DNA from: Streptomyces globosus
Lineage (GTDB): Bacteria > Actinomycetota > Actinomycetes > Streptomycetales > Streptomycetaceae
Reading direction: 5' to 3'
Assembly: GCF_003325375.1 (NCBI RefSeq)
Contig: NZ_CP030864.1
Coordinates: 124,001-188,000, forward strand
DNA length: 64,000 nt
Shown here piece by piece: positions 17,601 to 28,129 of the stretch. Each line of letters opens with the position of its first letter. Position 1 is the stretch's first letter. A model generated the notes under the pieces. The model saw only the letters and a list, made by a program, of their open reading frames with translations, made no database searches and had not been told where the DNA came from. The translations under genes were made by a program, and so were the position numbers.

Positions 17601-19597
17601 ACCACGACGCCGCCGCCATCCTGCGGGTGCTGCTGCGGCTGCGCCGGGAGGCCGGGCTGCTGCGGCACCCGGCCCGGGAGCGGGCCGCGGCCGCGCTGTT
17701 CTGGGCGCACGGGCCGGGCCGCGGGGAGCGGGACGCGCTGGGCCGGCGGGCGGTCTCGCTCGGCCGGGCCCGGGACCTGTTCGGGGCGGCGCCGGCGCTG
17801 CGGGAACTCCAGGACGAACTCGCCCGAGCGATCGGGTCGTTCGGGGCGGCAGGGGCGCTCGGGGCCGATCCGGCGCGGGCGGCCGCGTACCTGCTGGAGG
17901 AGCTGACCTGCGGGCCCGAGGGTTTCGCCCTGTCGGCGGCGGCCCGGGGGCTGCTGGACGCGTTCCGCCGCAGCGCGGGCGGCGGGGGCGCCGGTGCGGG
18001 CGGCGGCGGGGCCGCGCCGTACGACGAGGACCTGGCGGTCCTGTCGGGGCTGGCCGAGCGGCGGCAGCTCGTGGTGGGCTGGCTCGGCGCTTTCGCGGCC
18101 GCGACCGGGTACGACGCGGATCCGGGGACGGTGGAGGAGGCGGCCGCCGCCGAGCTGTGCGCGGCGCTGCCCCGCTATCCGGTGGAGGGTGCCACGGCGG
18201 CCACCGTGACCGGGCTGCTCGGCACGCACGCCCGGGTGCGGGACCGTGCGCTGCCGCTGCAGCTGGCGGAGTTCCTCACCCGTACAGCAGAGTTCGCGGC
18301 CGCGGACGTCCCCGGCTTCCGGGCGCACCAGCGGCAGCGGGCCGGGCTGCTGGCGGCCGAGCGGGAGCGGCTGCGGATCGACGCGTACCGGCCGCGGCCG
18401 ATGCCGTCGTTCGTCCGCAACCGGCTGATCGACGAGGTGTACCTGCCGCTCGTCGGCGACAGCCTGGCCAAGCAGCTCGGCGCGGCCGGCGACGCGCGGC
18501 GCACCGACACGCACGGCCTGCTGCTGCTCCTGTCGCCGCCCGGCTACGGCAAGACGAGCCTGGTGGAGTACGTCGCCCAGCGGCTCGGGCTGCTGCTGGT
18601 GAAGGTGGACGGGCCGGCGCTCGGGCCCGCCACCACCTCCCTCGACCCGGAGGCGGCGCCGGACGCGGCGGCCCGGCGGGAGCTGGAGAAGGTGGCGTTC
18701 GCGCTGGAGGCCGGCAACAACGTGCTGCTGTACCTGGACGACATCCAGCACACGTCCGCGGAGCTGCTCCAGCAGTTCATCCCGCTGTGCGACGCGACGC
18801 GCACGCTGAACGGCCGCGACCTGCGCGGCAAGCGCTTCGCGGTGTGCATGGCCGGGAACCCGTACACGCAGTCCGGGGACCGGTTCCGGATTCCCGACAT
18901 GCTCGCCAACCGGGCCGACGTGTGGAACCTGGGAGACGTCCTGACCGGGCGGGAGGAGGCCTTCGCGTTCAGCTTCGTCGAGAACGCCCTGACGTCGCAT
19001 CCGGTGCTGGCGCCGCTCGCCGGGCGGGACCGCGCCGACCTCGCCCTCCTCCTGCGGCTGGCCGAGGGCGATGCGGAGGCGCGCGCGGACCGGCTGTCGC
19101 ACCCGTACGCCCCGGCGGAGGTGGAGGAGATCACGGCGCTGCTCGGCCATCTGACGGCGGCGCGGGCCACGGTGCTCGCCGTGAACGCCGCGTACATCGC
19201 GTCGGCGGCGCAGGACGACGCGGACCGGACGGAGCCGCCGTTCCGGCTCCAGGGCTCGTACCGGAACATGAACCGGATCGCGGCGCGGCTGTCGCCCGCC
19301 ATGAACGGGGCCGAGGCGGCCGCGGTGGTCGACGACCACTACCGGGCGGAGGCGCAGGCCCTCGCGACGGGCACGGAGGCCAACCTGCTGAAGCTGGCGG
19401 CGCTGCGGGGCGCCCTCACACCGGAACAGGCGGCGCGCTGGGCGGAGATCACCGCTCCGTACGGGCGCGGGGGCGCGGGCGGGGGGCGCGGTGGTGCCGG
19501 TGGTGCCGGTGCTGCCGGTGGCTGGATTCCGGCGCGGGCGGGGCGGCCTCCGCGGGCCGTCCGGCGGCCGGTGCTCCGGCCGGCGCGGCGGCGCTGA
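14690..19597 (+). CDS. Giant AAA ATPase (annotated in relatives as DNA repair ATPase)
   Basis: The 1635-residue protein has a C-terminal AAA domain: Walker A PPGYGKT near residue 1285 and Walker B LLYLDD near residue 1346, with sensor-like AGNPYTQSGDRF after it. The first 1,100 residues contain a beta-rich part (about 60-400) and long helical stretches with many Glu/Ala/Arg heptads. The very C-terminus is Gly-rich. Relatives are usually labelled DNA repair ATPase, but I see no DNA-binding motif that supports this. Pairing with the SPFH protein suggests membrane stress, envelope or defence functions. Confidence 0.8.
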   Translation: MTTGRDTATGADTGTYEVLRGRLAAQAGELARGAEALNAARIAAFGSAGVALAGSGHLRTEDARIAADLVAVGDRLLFGYRGTAARGGGTSVRDVLALYDRNLEPLPEDAVPGLLDDPAFRREFDELHRYYHGARLQRLRMVDDTLLAVFRTGEQAEDIRVLRWQAGPAGTVRFLDGRGERDHVFPAAHDVRWREVTRDDHVPGRHPHAAVDGRLYVSTVGGALSIRTEDDTETGAGLVHREPVDESLQSLADAEIAYAVVGPLTLLRVLPYKEETRRHLVFNAVTGTVVRLDGIGLSCRRLPDDGGIVFPGGYCLADGTVRTFDTDTAGLEFDHSVASPNGEDVLFVFQERAGNRRLLLPYSLIRQEVSAPLPCDGLARFEDGTLVVLRPGDGRAARSHAVQEWSTPFTSDTHGGSAAEGPLARIGNPDLVRAVADTTAVARRAAAAGETDASAATQALYESLLADCVRAGDRFPWLAELADAAPGAVDLHAALAAVRATAEQVLAEFEAVRALTAQAADALAEAGRTVAGLLRRIRGEAPAGAEEWIARITELRRAQGHLVTLTGMRYADTGAVEALAAEVASAIGSTAERAMAFLRRADAFDGYAAEARRLGDAAEAITTAAEAEPLRREVEGRVLGLQELTEVASGLEAGDPAGRAGVLERIGEVLGALNQARARLETRRRELLHEESGAEFAAEFALLGQLATGALAAAGTPEECDAQLARLLVQWENLEARFAENEEFTARLAEKRAEVQDAFSARRQSLQDAGARRAESLAASAQRVLETVVRRACTLGDDDAVNTYFSSDPVVAGVRRTVDRLRALGDSVRAEELTGRLAAARQEAGRALRDRAELYADGGGTVRLGRHRFAVTRQTAELTLVPYGDGLAYALTGTDYRRPVADPGFEESRPYWDRVLPSESAQVYRAEYLAARVLSGHGPEALAAAGEGLDALVRRAAEEAYDEGYERGVHDHDAAAILRVLLRLRREAGLLRHPARERAAAALFWAHGPGRGERDALGRRAVSLGRARDLFGAAPALRELQDELARAIGSFGAAGALGADPARAAAYLLEELTCGPEGFALSAAARGLLDAFRRSAGGGGAGAGGGGAAPYDEDLAVLSGLAERRQLVVGWLGAFAAATGYDADPGTVEEAAAAELCAALPRYPVEGATAATVTGLLGTHARVRDRALPLQLAEFLTRTAEFAAADVPGFRAHQRQRAGLLAAERERLRIDAYRPRPMPSFVRNRLIDEVYLPLVGDSLAKQLGAAGDARRTDTHGLLLLLSPPGYGKTSLVEYVAQRLGLLLVKVDGPALGPATTSLDPEAAPDAAARRELEKVAFALEAGNNVLLYLDDIQHTSAELLQQFIPLCDATRTLNGRDLRGKRFAVCMAGNPYTQSGDRFRIPDMLANRADVWNLGDVLTGREEAFAFSFVENALTSHPVLAPLAGRDRADLALLLRLAEGDAEARADRLSHPYAPAEVEEITALLGHLTAARATVLAVNAAYIASAAQDDADRTEPPFRLQGSYRNMNRIAARLSPAMNGAEAAAVVDDHYRAEAQALATGTEANLLKLAALRGALTPEQAARWAEITAPYGRGGAGGGRGGAGGAGAAGGWIPARAGRPPRAVRRPVLRPARRR

Positions 19598-19885
19598 CGC
19601 CGCTGACGCCGCTGAGGCCGCTGAGAGGACGGCGGGCGGCGGCGGGCGGCAGGCTTGCGGGCGGTCTCCACTCGGCGGTGCGGGCTGTGGCGGGGCTCTG
19701 CCCTCGCCGCCATCGCTGCACGTCAAAGCCCCCCTGGCGACATTCCGACGGTCCCGATAGGGTGTGAAGAACGCGTCAAGGCGCCCTCCGACCCGAGGGC
19801 GGACGCGGGGTGTGCCGGGAAGTCTGGTCGGCGTCCTCGGGCCCGTGTGCCCTGCCGCTGCCGACGCCTGGAGGTTTTCCCCGCA

Positions 19886-21187
19886 ATGACCGCTGCCCCG
19901 CCGCCCGAGCGCTCCCCGTTCCTCGGCCTCCTGCCGTGGCCGGAGCGCCGCGCCATCACCGAGGCCCTGCGCACCGAGACCTTCGGCGGGCTCATGCTCC
20001 TGGCCGCCGCGGTCATCGCACTCGTCTGGGCCAACAGCCCCCTCGGCGACCTGTACACGCAGGTCCGGGAGTTCCACTTCGGCATACCGGCGCTCGGCCT
20101 CGACCTGTCCGTCGGGCACTGGACCGCAGACGGCCTCCTCGCCGTCTTCTTCCTCGTCGCCGGCATCGAGCTCAAGCGGGAACTCGTCGTCGGGGAGCTG
20201 CGCACTCCGGCCACCGCCGCGCTGCCGGTCGTCGCCGCCCTGTGCGGCATGGCCGTGCCCGCCGCCCTGTACGCGCTCACTGCGGGCCTCGGCGGCGGGA
20301 GCCTCGACGGCTGGGCTGTCCCCATGGCCACCGACATCGCGTTCGCGCTGGCCGTCCTCGCCGTCATCTCCACGCACCTGCCGGCCGCGCTGCGGGCGTT
20401 CCTCCTCACCCTGGCCGTGGTCGACGACCTCGGCGCCATCCTCGTCATCGCGATCTTCTTCAGCGACGGGCTGAACTTCTGGGCGCTCGGCGGGGCCTTC
20501 GCCGGGCTGGCCGTCTTCTACCTGCTCCAGCGCTTCCGGGTGCGCGGCTGGTGGTGGTACGTCCCGCTCGGGCTCGCGATCTGGGCGCTGATGTACAACA
20601 GCGGCGTGCACGCCACCGTCGCGGGCGTCGCCATGGGTCTGATCCTGCGTACCACCGCCGACAAGGGCGAGGACGCCGCCCCCGGGGCGCGGGTGGCGCA
20701 CCTCGTCCACCCGTTCTCCGCCGGTGTGGCCGTCCCGCTGTTCGCGCTGTTCGCTGCGGGGGTCAGCGTCTCCGGCGATGCCCTCGCCCGGGTCTTCACG
20801 ACGCCGGAACCGCTCGGCGTCGTGCTGGGCCTCGTCGTCGGCAAGATCCTCGGCGTGTTCGGCGGGACCTACCTCGCCGCCCGCTTCACCCGCGCCCGAC
20901 TCAACCCCGACCTCAGCTGGGCCGACGTCCTCGGCCTCGCAGTCCTCTCCGGGATCGGCTTCACCGTCTCCCTCCTCATCGGCGAACTGGCCTTCCCCGG
21001 CCAGGCCCTCACCGAGCAGATCAAGGCCGCCGTCCTCATCGGCTCCGCGGTCTCCGCCGTCCTCGCCGCGCTGCTGCTGCTGCGCCGCAACACGGTGTAC
21101 AAGCGGCTGTACGAGGAGGAGATGCTGGACTCCGACGCGGACGGCATCCCGGACATCTACCAGCGCGAAGCCGCTCCGCCCCGGTAG
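19886..21187 (+). CDS. nhaA: Na+/H+ antiporter NhaA
   Basis: The 433-residue membrane protein has about eleven hydrophobic helices. It shows NhaA hallmarks: WATDIAFAL-type motif (MATDIAFALAVL), the ion-binding acidic pair in VVDDLGAI, and GIELKREL near the first third. A hydrophilic acidic C-terminal tail (SDADGIPDIYQ) follows the last helix. The ATG at 19886 is preceded by GGAGG at a slightly long distance. NhaA exchanges sodium for protons and supports pH and salt homeostasis. It stands alone with no operon partner. Confidence 0.92.
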   Translation: MTAAPPPERSPFLGLLPWPERRAITEALRTETFGGLMLLAAAVIALVWANSPLGDLYTQVREFHFGIPALGLDLSVGHWTADGLLAVFFLVAGIELKRELVVGELRTPATAALPVVAALCGMAVPAALYALTAGLGGGSLDGWAVPMATDIAFALAVLAVISTHLPAALRAFLLTLAVVDDLGAILVIAIFFSDGLNFWALGGAFAGLAVFYLLQRFRVRGWWWYVPLGLAIWALMYNSGVHATVAGVAMGLILRTTADKGEDAAPGARVAHLVHPFSAGVAVPLFALFAAGVSVSGDALARVFTTPEPLGVVLGLVVGKILGVFGGTYLAARFTRARLNPDLSWADVLGLAVLSGIGFTVSLLIGELAFPGQALTEQIKAAVLIGSAVSAVLAALLLLRRNTVYKRLYEEEMLDSDADGIPDIYQREAAPPR

Positions 21188-21245
21188 CGGCCGCGGCCGC
21201 GGTGCCGCCGCGGGAGCGAGCGAACACAGCGGGGGGACGGGGCGG

Positions 21246-21788
21246 TCAGACCCGGTCGAGGGGGCGGTGCGGGCCTGCGGGCAGCTCCGCCTCGACCGGG
21301 TCGCCGGGGCGGATGACGCCGCCTTCCTTCACGATGCTCATGATCCCGGCTTTGCGGATGACGGTGCCGCACTCGTCGCGGCCGACCACGTGCTTGAGCA
21401 GGCCGTCCTGGAAGTGGTCGATCTGCCGGCAGGGGTTGCGGAGGCCGGTGACTTCCAGGACCGCCGAGTCGCCGATGCGCAGGAGCGTGCCGGCCGGGAG
21501 GCCGAGCAGGTCGATGCCGCTGGTGGTGATGTTCTCGCCGAGGCTGCCGGGCGACACCTGGAACCCTTCGCCGGCGACCTCGGCGAAGAGCTCTTCGTGG
21601 ATGAGGTGGACCTGGCGGAGGTTCGGCTGGGTCGGGTCCTGCGCGATGCGTGAGCGGTGCTTGACCGTCACACCGGCGTGGACGTCCCCTTCCACGCCGA
21701 GGCCGGTGAGCAGGGTGATGCTGTCCCGGTTCGGCTTGGTGAACGAGTACGTGGCGTTGCTGCTGACCGCTGTCACTCTTCCGCTCAT
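21246..21788 (-). CDS. MOSC-domain protein
   Basis: The product has 180 residues. MOSC features are clear: early GVEGDVHAG, RQVHLIHEELF, SLGENITTSGIDL and the conserved cysteine in GLRNPCRQIDHF. MOSC domains bind molybdenum cofactor or carry sulfur via that cysteine. The ATG at 21788 is preferred to the GTG 9 bp upstream because GGGGGAG lies 8 bp before it. It converges with nhaA, and I see no molybdopterin genes nearby. Confidence 0.88.
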   Translation of the reverse strand: MSGRVTAVSSNATYSFTKPNRDSITLLTGLGVEGDVHAGVTVKHRSRIAQDPTQPNLRQVHLIHEELFAEVAGEGFQVSPGSLGENITTSGIDLLGLPAGTLLRIGDSAVLEVTGLRNPCRQIDHFQDGLLKHVVGRDECGTVIRKAGIMSIVKEGGVIRPGDPVEAELPAGPHRPLDRV

Positions 21789-21830
21789 GTCCGGCACTCC
21801 CCCTCGTCGGTGACCGTGGCTGCCACGAGC

Positions 21831-22063
21831 CTAATGCCGGGCCGGGGGTTCCGGCAGGCGGGGCGGGGTCCAGGTGTGGTGACGGAGGATCATGCGGGTC
21901 GAGGCGCGGGACGGGGTCAGGCGCATCGCCGTGTTCCGCAGGGCGATTGCCGCGGGATGCGAGAGCTGTTGGCCCAGCTTCCCGTCGGCGCGCCACACGA
22001 AGCGGCCGTCGGACAGCAGCGAGGACCCGCCCGGCACCGCGAACCGTGCCAGGCTCCTCCAGG
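21831..22063 (-). pseudogene. Possible gene remnant or short ORF
   Basis: An open minus-strand frame ends at 21831 and encodes about 70 residues from a possible GTG near 22040, including SDGRFVWRAD and a basic tail. GGAGGAG occurs upstream at a long distance. I cannot tell a short real gene from a decayed fragment; nothing identifies a family. Confidence 0.2.
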
Positions 22064-22333
22064 TCAGGCGAAGACGCCGATCAGGAACTGGAGGGTGAAC
22101 ACGGCGACCATGCAGAAGCCGACGGCGGCGAGGAGCCATTGCGCTGCGCCGCGGGGGCTGTCGAAGCGGGTGAGGTAGCCGCCGAGGCCGGCGAGGCCCA
22201 GGAGGGCGCCGACCCAGAAGACCGGGCCCTCGTGCCATTTCGCCAGGACGGCTATGGCCGCCAGCAGCAGGGCCAGTGCGGCCAGTTGGCCGCGTGTGGT
22301 GACGGTGTGCGCTCTGTCCCCCGAGTGAGTCAT
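22064..22333 (-). CDS. Small membrane protein, 89 aa
   Basis: The product has three hydrophobic segments (about residues 16-31, 37-52 and 63-86) separated by short polar loops, with a hydrophilic N-terminus. I recognise no family. It lies between the MOSC gene and the NRPS-cluster regulator, all transcribed leftward. It could be a generic inner-membrane protein of unknown role. Confidence 0.6.
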   Translation of the reverse strand: MTHSGDRAHTVTTRGQLAALALLLAAIAVLAKWHEGPVFWVGALLGLAGLGGYLTRFDSPRGAAQWLLAAVGFCMVAVFTLQFLIGVFA

Positions 22334-22387
22334 GGCCGCATCCTAACCGCGCAGGTCAACCGGGTTGCTCTCGCCTTGGTCCGCTCT

Positions 22388-23470
22388 TCATTCGGCGTGC
22401 TGTTCCCCCGTCGGCGGCGTGGGCGGGGTGTCCGGGCGGGTGGCTGCGCGCTGGGCGCCGAGGAGGTAGCCCGCCTGGAAGCGGCTCTTCACGCCGAGGC
22501 GGTCCATGATCTCGGCGATGTGGCGGCGGCAGGTGCGGACGGACATGCCCATGCGGGTGGCGATGGACTGGTCGGTCAGGCCCTCGCTCAGCAGCAGGGT
22601 GATGCGCTGCTTCAGCTGTTCGGAGATGTCCGCTACATCCTGGTTGTTCCATTCAAGCGGGAACGGTGTGGCACTGACCCACCACAGTTCGAAGGTGCTC
22701 AGGATGAAGTGGACCAGGTTCGGCTCGCGGACGATGATCGCGGCGCCCGGGTCGCCCTCCACTCCGATGACAGCGACTTTGCGGTCGAACACGAGCAACC
22801 GGACGAACCGGTCGTCGAGCGTCCGCACCTCGGCCCCGCGCTGGGAGACCCGCTCCACGTACTCGCGTGTGCCCTGGCTGAAACGTGCGGTGTGCTGGTA
22901 GAGGGTGCGCATGCTGACGCCGCGCTCCAGCATCGCCTCGTCCCGGGCGATGGCCTCCTGGAGGACCTCGGCCCTGCGCCCGCCGCCCGGCTGCGAGGTG
23001 AGCACCTCCGTCTCGCACCGGGCGGCGAGTTCGGCGATGGCCTCCCTGGTGGCGCCCAGCGCGGCGATGTACTCCACGCCCTCGCGGCCGCCTCCGGGGG
23101 CGGGCCGCTCCTCGTAGATGCGGCCGTACTCCTGCAGCTGTCCGCGCAGGGTCTCGACGGCCGCGCGCTGCGCGCGGATGGCGCGCTCCATCGGGGCGAT
23201 CACGCGCTCGGCGGCGGATTCGGGTTCCACGGCGACGTAGGCGGAGGGCCGCCGGGTGTCCTCGCGCAGCAGGCCGAGGGTGGTCAGTTCCGTGCAGGCC
23301 CGCTCGACTTCGGGCAGGGGGATGCCCAGGTCAGCGGCGACGTCCTCCGAGGTGACGGAGGGCCGGCGCAGGGCGTGGCGGTAGGCGGCGCGCATGGCGT
23401 CGGAGGGGTGCCCGGCGCCGGTTGCGTCTGTTTGGTGTGGGTTCACGTAGGTACATCCAGTGCTCATCAT
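22388..23470 (-). CDS. TrmB/LuxR-type transcriptional regulator of the NRPS cluster
   Basis: The product has about 360 residues (start among two adjacent ATGs at 23470/23467 is tentative; another ATG lies at 23395). The N-terminal winged-helix part (SEDVAADLGIPLPEVERACTEL) resembles TrmB-like domains, and the C-terminus has a LuxR-type helix-turn-helix (LLSEGLTDQSIATRMGMSVR, then TCRRHIAEIMDRLGVKSRFQ). The middle is helical and likely binds a ligand. It is divergent from the repeat-containing secreted peptide that heads the NRPS operon, so it is the likely cluster switch, and the peptide is a candidate ligand. Confidence 0.8.
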   Translation of the reverse strand: MMSTGCTYVNPHQTDATGAGHPSDAMRAAYRHALRRPSVTSEDVAADLGIPLPEVERACTELTTLGLLREDTRRPSAYVAVEPESAAERVIAPMERAIRAQRAAVETLRGQLQEYGRIYEERPAPGGGREGVEYIAALGATREAIAELAARCETEVLTSQPGGGRRAEVLQEAIARDEAMLERGVSMRTLYQHTARFSQGTREYVERVSQRGAEVRTLDDRFVRLLVFDRKVAVIGVEGDPGAAIIVREPNLVHFILSTFELWWVSATPFPLEWNNQDVADISEQLKQRITLLLSEGLTDQSIATRMGMSVRTCRRHIAEIMDRLGVKSRFQAGYLLGAQRAATRPDTPPTPPTGEQHAE

Positions 23471-23603
23471 GCGGACATGCACGTTGATGATCCACCACTG
23501 GCAAAGATTCGGCCGAGATCGTTTGGAAGAGTGGTGGGCGTGCCAGGGGGCGCAGGGGGACTCCGGTGAGGTTTCCCCCCACGAACTGCTGTTAAGGAAC
23601 GCA

Positions 23604-23867
23604 ATGAGGCACTTCACCGCCGTTGTCCGGAACACCTGTGTGCTCGCCGCTGCCGCCGTTCTGCTGGGCGCGGCCGGTGCGACGGCAGCCGGCCTCGCCC
23701 AGCCGGCCACCGCGCAGGCGGCCGACGGCGTCTCCGACACCGGCTGGGGTGCTCCGCGCGCCAGGGACCTGGCTGCACGCATCGACACCGGCTGGGGTGC
23801 CCCGGGCGCCGAGAACCTGGCAGCACGCATCGACACCGGCTGGGGAGCGCCCGGGCGCGACGCCTGA
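23604..23867 (+). CDS. Secreted mini-protein with three DTGWGAP repeats (candidate signal precursor)
   Basis: The 87-residue product has a Sec signal peptide (basic MRHFTAVVRNT, hydrophobic VLAAAAVLLGAAGATAAG, AxA-type cut near residue 41). The mature part is almost only three tandem units beginning DTGWGAP, each of 16 residues, the first two ending NLAARI/DLAARI and the last truncated. AAGGA precedes the ATG. It is the first gene of the NRPS-direction transcription unit, 45 bp before mbtH, and faces the regulator gene across a 133-bp spacer. Repeated identical motifs inside a secreted propeptide recall pheromone precursors cut into several copies. This function is inference; a structural or self-protection role is possible. 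Confidence 0.75.
   Translation: MRHFTAVVRNTCVLAAAAVLLGAAGATAAGLAQPATAQAADGVSDTGWGAPRARDLAARIDTGWGAPGAENLAARIDTGWGAPGRDA
23736..23864 (+). repeat. Tandem 48-bp coding repeats
   Basis: Two full 48-bp units (23736-23783, 23784-23831) and a partial third (23832-23864) encode the DTGWGAP repeats. The units differ at synonymous and non-synonymous sites in the connecting part while the DTGWGAP part is invariant in protein, which suggests selection on the heptapeptide. Confidence 0.85.
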
Positions 23868-23912
23868 GGCGGCGCCCGCCCGGCGGGCCCCAGGAAGAGA
23901 TCAGGAGCAACC

Positions 23913-24134
23913 ATGAGCAACCCCTTCGAGGACGCCGACGGCACCTACCTGGTGCTGGTCAACTCCGAGAACCAGCACTCGCTGTGGCCGTCGTTCGTCA
24001 CGGTGCCCGAGGGCTGGACCGCGGTCTTCGGGGAGGGCCGGCGCGAGGAGTGCCTGGCCTACATCGAGCAGAACTGGACCGACATGCGGCCCACCAGCCT
24101 CGTCGAGGCCATGGAGGGGCCGGCGGCTCGCTGA
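23913..24134 (+). CDS. MbtH-like NRPS accessory protein
   Basis: The 73-residue product shows the MbtH family signature: NPFEDADGTYLVLVN, QHSLWPSF, PEGW and a late NWTDMRP. MbtH proteins bind NRPS adenylation domains and help them fold and activate amino acids. It starts the enzymatic part of the NRPS operon, 45 bp after the repeat peptide. Length and motif content are complete. Confidence 0.95.
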   Translation: MSNPFEDADGTYLVLVNSENQHSLWPSFVTVPEGWTAVFGEGRREECLAYIEQNWTDMRPTSLVEAMEGPAAR

Positions 24135-24485
24135 CCCGGCTCCGCCGGATCCCACCACGTCGCCGTATCCGGCTGCGGCGGTCCGCCCGCCCGCCCGGCC
24201 CGTCGTCGCCTTCCGGCCGGGCGGGCCGCCGAACGCCCCGCGTCGGTCCGGCCCCCTCCGCACGGTGAGCCGTGCGGAGGGCAGCGCCCGCACCGCGCGC
24301 CGCTCGCCCGACCACTGCCCGCCGCCGCCCACCGCTCGCCCGCCCCTCGGGCCGCCGAGCGGCGAACCACCCTTGCCCGGGAGCCCTGCGGGGACCCGGA
24401 AGCGGGGGGAGGCTCTTCCGCCTGCCCTCGATCGTCCTTTTTCTGCGCCTTCGCGCCGTGTGCCTATCTCGTCGGGGGAACACCC
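24135..24485. other. Spacer upstream of NRPS1
   Basis: This is 351 bp without a supportable gene. It holds the 12-bp stem-loop near 24254-24281. Downstream is a stretch of lower GC content (about 24430-24480) that may contain a promoter, but no consensus boxes stand out. GGGGGA at 24475-24480 is the ribosome site for the TTG start of NRPS1. Confidence 0.45.
24254..24281 (+). terminator. Stem-loop between mbtH and the first NRPS gene
   Basis: A perfect 12-bp stem (24254-24265 with 24270-24281) closes a TGAG tetraloop. It may end the short peptide-mbtH transcript or attenuate readthrough into the NRPS genes. Confidence 0.6.
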
Positions 24486-28049
<3,564 letters not shown>

Positions 28050-28129
28050 GCCGTACGGCGACGACAACGACGAGAGCGGACGGGGGCCGGCGGCCCCCGG
28101 GCCGCCCCGCACCAAGGGATGGGGACTTC

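Noticed and set aside
19598..19885. Short direct repeats (GACGCCGCT) after the ATPase gene
   Set aside because: Three to four copies of a simple GC motif in a 288-bp spacer; consistent with low-complexity drift, and no function is visible.
12293..20710. Very long minus-strand open frame (about 2,800 codons) across the SPFH, ATPase and NhaA genes
   Set aside because: It is antisense to clearly conserved genes and arises because stops are rare in GC-rich antisense frames; the sequence is low-complexity Arg/Gly/Gln and matches no family.
23736..23864. Regular repeats that might be a CRISPR-like array
   Set aside because: The units are in frame inside a coding gene, there are no variable spacers and no cas genes; they encode peptide repeats.
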